A DNA stretch of 8,433 nt from Acidobacteriota bacterium (GTDB taxonomy: Bacteria; Acidobacteriota; Blastocatellia; Pyrinomonadales; Pyrinomonadaceae), in contig QHXE01000392.1 of NCBI GenBank assembly GCA_003222835.1, positions 1 through 8,433 of the forward strand. The letters are read 5' to 3'. The notes beneath the pieces are model-generated. The model was not told where the DNA came from. It saw only the letters and a list, made by a program, of their open reading frames with translations, and did no database searches. The translations under genes and the position numbers were made by a program. Below, in pieces: positions 6,669 through 8,433 of this stretch. Every line of letters starts with the position of its first letter. Position 1 is the first letter of the stretch.

Positions 6669-7013
6669 ATGAGCGAGAATGTAACAGAAACCAGTGATGG
6701 TACTTTTGAGAATGATGTTTTGAAATCGGATCGGCCGGTGTTGGTCGACTTTTGGGCTGAGTGGTGCGCGCCCTGCCGCATGCTCGCCCCCACCGTCGAA
6801 GCGGTGGCTGACAAATACGCCGATAGCGCGCGCGTCGTCAAACTGAATGTAGACTTCAACCCTTCAGTTTCGCAGCGCTTCGGGATCAAAGGGATACCCA
6901 CTTTGATTCTCTTTAAGAATGGTAGAGAAGAGGAGCGCGTAGTCGGCGCGACCTCTGAGCAGGCCATCTCTCGCATGCTCGATAAGCATGTCACCGCGGC
7001 TACAGTAGCCTGA
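6669..7013 (+). CDS. trxA: Thioredoxin
   Basis: A small cytosolic dithiol-disulfide oxidoreductase that reduces protein disulfides (for example ribonucleotide reductase and peroxiredoxins) and is recycled by thioredoxin reductase. The 114-aa protein is a single thioredoxin fold. The buried Asp27, active-site WCAPC (Cys33 and Cys36) and cis-Pro77 in GIPTLI are all present. The usual sequence is WCGPC; the Gly-to-Ala change occurs in other thioredoxins. There is no signal peptide or lipobox, so it is not a secreted TlpA-type protein. It begins 66 bases after glgA with a strong ribosome-binding site and may be read through from glgA; I see no good promoter in the gap. In E. coli trxA lies directly upstream of rho, so proximity to rho is familiar, but the order is reversed here and glgA intervenes. 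Confidence 0.95.
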   Translation: MSENVTETSDGTFENDVLKSDRPVLVDFWAEWCAPCRMLAPTVEAVADKYADSARVVKLNVDFNPSVSQRFGIKGIPTLILFKNGREEERVVGATSEQAISRMLDKHVTAATVA

Positions 7014-7028
7014 TCGAACAAAGAACGC

Positions 7029-7066
7029 AGGCGCGGTTTCGGTGTTATTCGACCGGAGCCGCGCCT
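7029..7066 (+). terminator. Hairpin after trxA, putative terminator
   Basis: AGGCGCGG (7029-7036) pairs with CCGCGCCT (7059-7066). The stem continues inward through two T-G wobbles to CGGT (7040-7043) with ACCG (7052-7055), 15 pairs in all around an 8-base loop. It lies 15 bases after the trxA stop. The downstream sequence CTTGTGTGTCT is only moderately T-rich, so termination may be partial and allow some read-through to purA. Confidence 0.6.
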
Positions 7067-7096
7067 CTTGTGTGTCTACCCCCCGATCTGCGGACT

Positions 7097-7117
7097 TCTG
7101 ATCTCTGATCTCTGATC
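7097..7117. repeat. Three tandem TCTGATC heptamers abutting the purA start
   Basis: Three exact head-to-tail copies of TCTGATC fill the 21 bases ending one base before the ATG at 7119. They occupy the place where a ribosome-binding site would normally be and contain nothing resembling one. Slippage could change copy number and thus the purA leader length. Confidence 0.9.
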
Positions 7118-7118
7118 T

Positions 7119-8429
7119 ATGGTTATCGCGGTCATCGGCGCCCAATGGGGCGATGAAGGCAAAGGCAAGATTGTCGATCTGCTTTCCGAGCGGTTCGACA
7201 TCGTCGTTCGTTACCAGGGAGGCCACAACGCCGGCCATTCAGTCCAGATTGGCGATCGATCATTCGTCCTTCATTTGTTACCCTCAGGAATTATTCACTC
7301 GGGAAAAACCTGCGTGCTCGGCAACGGCATGGTGATCGATCCGAAAGCTTTCTTTGAGGAAGCCGATCGATTGATGGCGCAGGGCATCACCATCACGCCT
7401 GAGCGAGTCAAGATCAGTTCACGCGCACACCTGATTCTTCCTTATCATCGTGCGCTCGATCACACGAGCGAGGAACGTCTCGGCAACGAGCGCGTCGGCA
7501 CTACGCTGCGTGGGATTGGTCCGGCATACGAAGATAAGGCCGGCCGCCGCGGGCTCAGACTCGCTGATGCACTCGTCCCCGACGTATTGCGCTCACGCAT
7601 AGAACGCAATCTCGAAGATGCGAACCGAATCATTGTCGCTTACGGAGGACAGGCGCTCGACGCGAATTCGATAATCGACGAAACCTCGGCAATCGTCGAA
7701 CGCCTGGCGCCATTCATTTGCGACACAACTCATTTCTTGAATATCGCTGCCGCCCGCGGCGATTCAATCCTGCTCGAAGGCGCGCAGGCGACATTGCTCG
7801 ATGTCGATCATGGAACGTATCCGTTTGTTACTTCATCCAGTACCGTCGCGGGCGGCGCACTGGTCGGCACCGGCCTCGCTCCGAAACATTTGACTGGCGT
7901 ACTGGGCATCGTGCGCACTTACACGACGCGCGTGGGCGAAGGCCCATTTCCAACCGAGATGTTGGAGGGCGAAGCCGAGTTGGGCCAGATGATTCGCGAG
8001 CGTGGCCGCGAGTACGGCGCCTCGACTGGACGTCCGCGTCGCTGCGGTTGGTTCGACGCTTTCGCCACGCGGTACGCGGCTGAGATTAATGGCTTTACCT
8101 CGGTGGCTCTGACCAAACTTGATGTGCTCGACGCGCTGGACGAAATCAAAGTATGTGTCGGTTACAATCTTGATGGAAAGAGATGCGATTCCCTGCCCTC
8201 GGTATCGCAAGACCTTCGCCGTGTCGAGCCCATCTATGAGACTCTGCCCGGTTGGAAATCGTCAACAGTCGGCATAACCGAACTGAACGAACTGCCGGCC
8301 CCGGCGCGCGAGTACGTCAACTTCCTTTCGAATCACATCGGCGCGCAAATCGGCCTCGTCTCAACCGGCCCTGAGCGTTCGCAAACGATCATCGTGCGCG
8401 ATTCCGCTTTGGCCGAATGGATTCGTTGA
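7119..8429 (+). CDS. purA: Adenylosuccinate synthetase
   Basis: PurA joins IMP and aspartate using GTP to form adenylosuccinate, the first committed step from IMP to AMP; it is a cytosolic homodimer. The gene is complete at 436 aa (usual length about 430). Key elements: GAQWGDEGKGK (residues 7-17) with catalytic Asp12; GGHNAGH with catalytic His40; RGIGPAYEDKAGRRGLR in the IMP site; EGAQATLLDVDHGTYPFVTSS; GVLGIVRTYTTRVGEGPFPTE; STGRPRRCGWFD; and the guanine-binding TKLDVLD near the C-terminus. The ATG at 7119 puts MVIAVIGAQWGDEG at the expected position for the family, so the start is secure although there is no Shine-Dalgarno. It ends at TGA four bases before the window ends. A promoter is not obvious, so it may depend on read-through past the preceding hairpin or on an atypical promoter. 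Confidence 0.97.
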   Translation: MVIAVIGAQWGDEGKGKIVDLLSERFDIVVRYQGGHNAGHSVQIGDRSFVLHLLPSGIIHSGKTCVLGNGMVIDPKAFFEEADRLMAQGITITPERVKISSRAHLILPYHRALDHTSEERLGNERVGTTLRGIGPAYEDKAGRRGLRLADALVPDVLRSRIERNLEDANRIIVAYGGQALDANSIIDETSAIVERLAPFICDTTHFLNIAAARGDSILLEGAQATLLDVDHGTYPFVTSSSTVAGGALVGTGLAPKHLTGVLGIVRTYTTRVGEGPFPTEMLEGEAELGQMIRERGREYGASTGRPRRCGWFDAFATRYAAEINGFTSVALTKLDVLDALDEIKVCVGYNLDGKRCDSLPSVSQDLRRVEPIYETLPGWKSSTVGITELNELPAPAREYVNFLSNHIGAQIGLVSTGPERSQTIIVRDSALAEWIR

Positions 8430-8433
8430 GTTT

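Noticed and set aside
6665..6670. TATAAT overlapping the trxA start codon
   Set aside because: It would place the transcription start inside the gene; it arises from the ribosome-binding spacer running into the ATG.
7097..7117. Heptamer array as a CRISPR remnant
   Set aside because: The units are 7 bases with no spacers and no cas genes nearby; it is a simple tandem repeat.

Overview
The window reads as a chromosomal housekeeping segment of a free-living bacterium. All seven genes lie on the + strand: lon (5' end outside the window), an unrecognised 151-aa protein, engB/ysxC, rho, glgA, trxA and purA. Base composition looks like the mid-50s % GC by eye. Protein sequences and the mix of neighbours are compatible with an Acidobacteriota (Blastocatellia-like) soil bacterium. 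That placement is a guess from general resemblance, not a database result. There is no sign of phage, insertion sequence, CRISPR or defence genes.

Layout. 2-1918 encodes most of the LonA protease. 1919-2108 is a spacer with a large decayed palindrome and then the leader of the unknown gene (2109-2564), which has a strong Shine-Dalgarno. 2565-2707 holds a 13-bp perfect hairpin and a TATAAT promoter candidate for engB (2708-3286). 3287-3674 is a 388-bp non-coding leader before rho (3675-5036). 5037-5177 is dominated by a 39-bp near-perfect inverted repeat, after which glgA (5178-6602) begins at a TTG codon. trxA (6669-7013) follows with a textbook ribosome-binding site. A further hairpin and three head-to-tail copies of TCTGATC lead directly into purA (7119-8429).

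How the genes relate. The products serve different core functions: ATP-dependent proteolysis (Lon), 50S ribosome assembly (EngB), transcription termination (Rho), glycogen synthesis (GlgA), thiol redox (TrxA) and AMP biosynthesis (PurA). Two adjacencies echo known gene orders: lon next to engB/ysxC as in Bacillus subtilis, here separated by one unknown gene, and rho near trxA as in Escherichia coli, here separated by glgA. Nearly every intergenic gap contains an inverted repeat, so several short transcription units are more likely than one long operon.

I found no clear new multi-gene system. The points most worth a second look are non-coding: the 39-bp inverted repeat before glgA, the palindrome after lon whose arms differ only by transitions, the heptamer repeat abutting the purA start, and the long rho leader. 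The unknown 151-aa gene is the only protein here without a recognised function.
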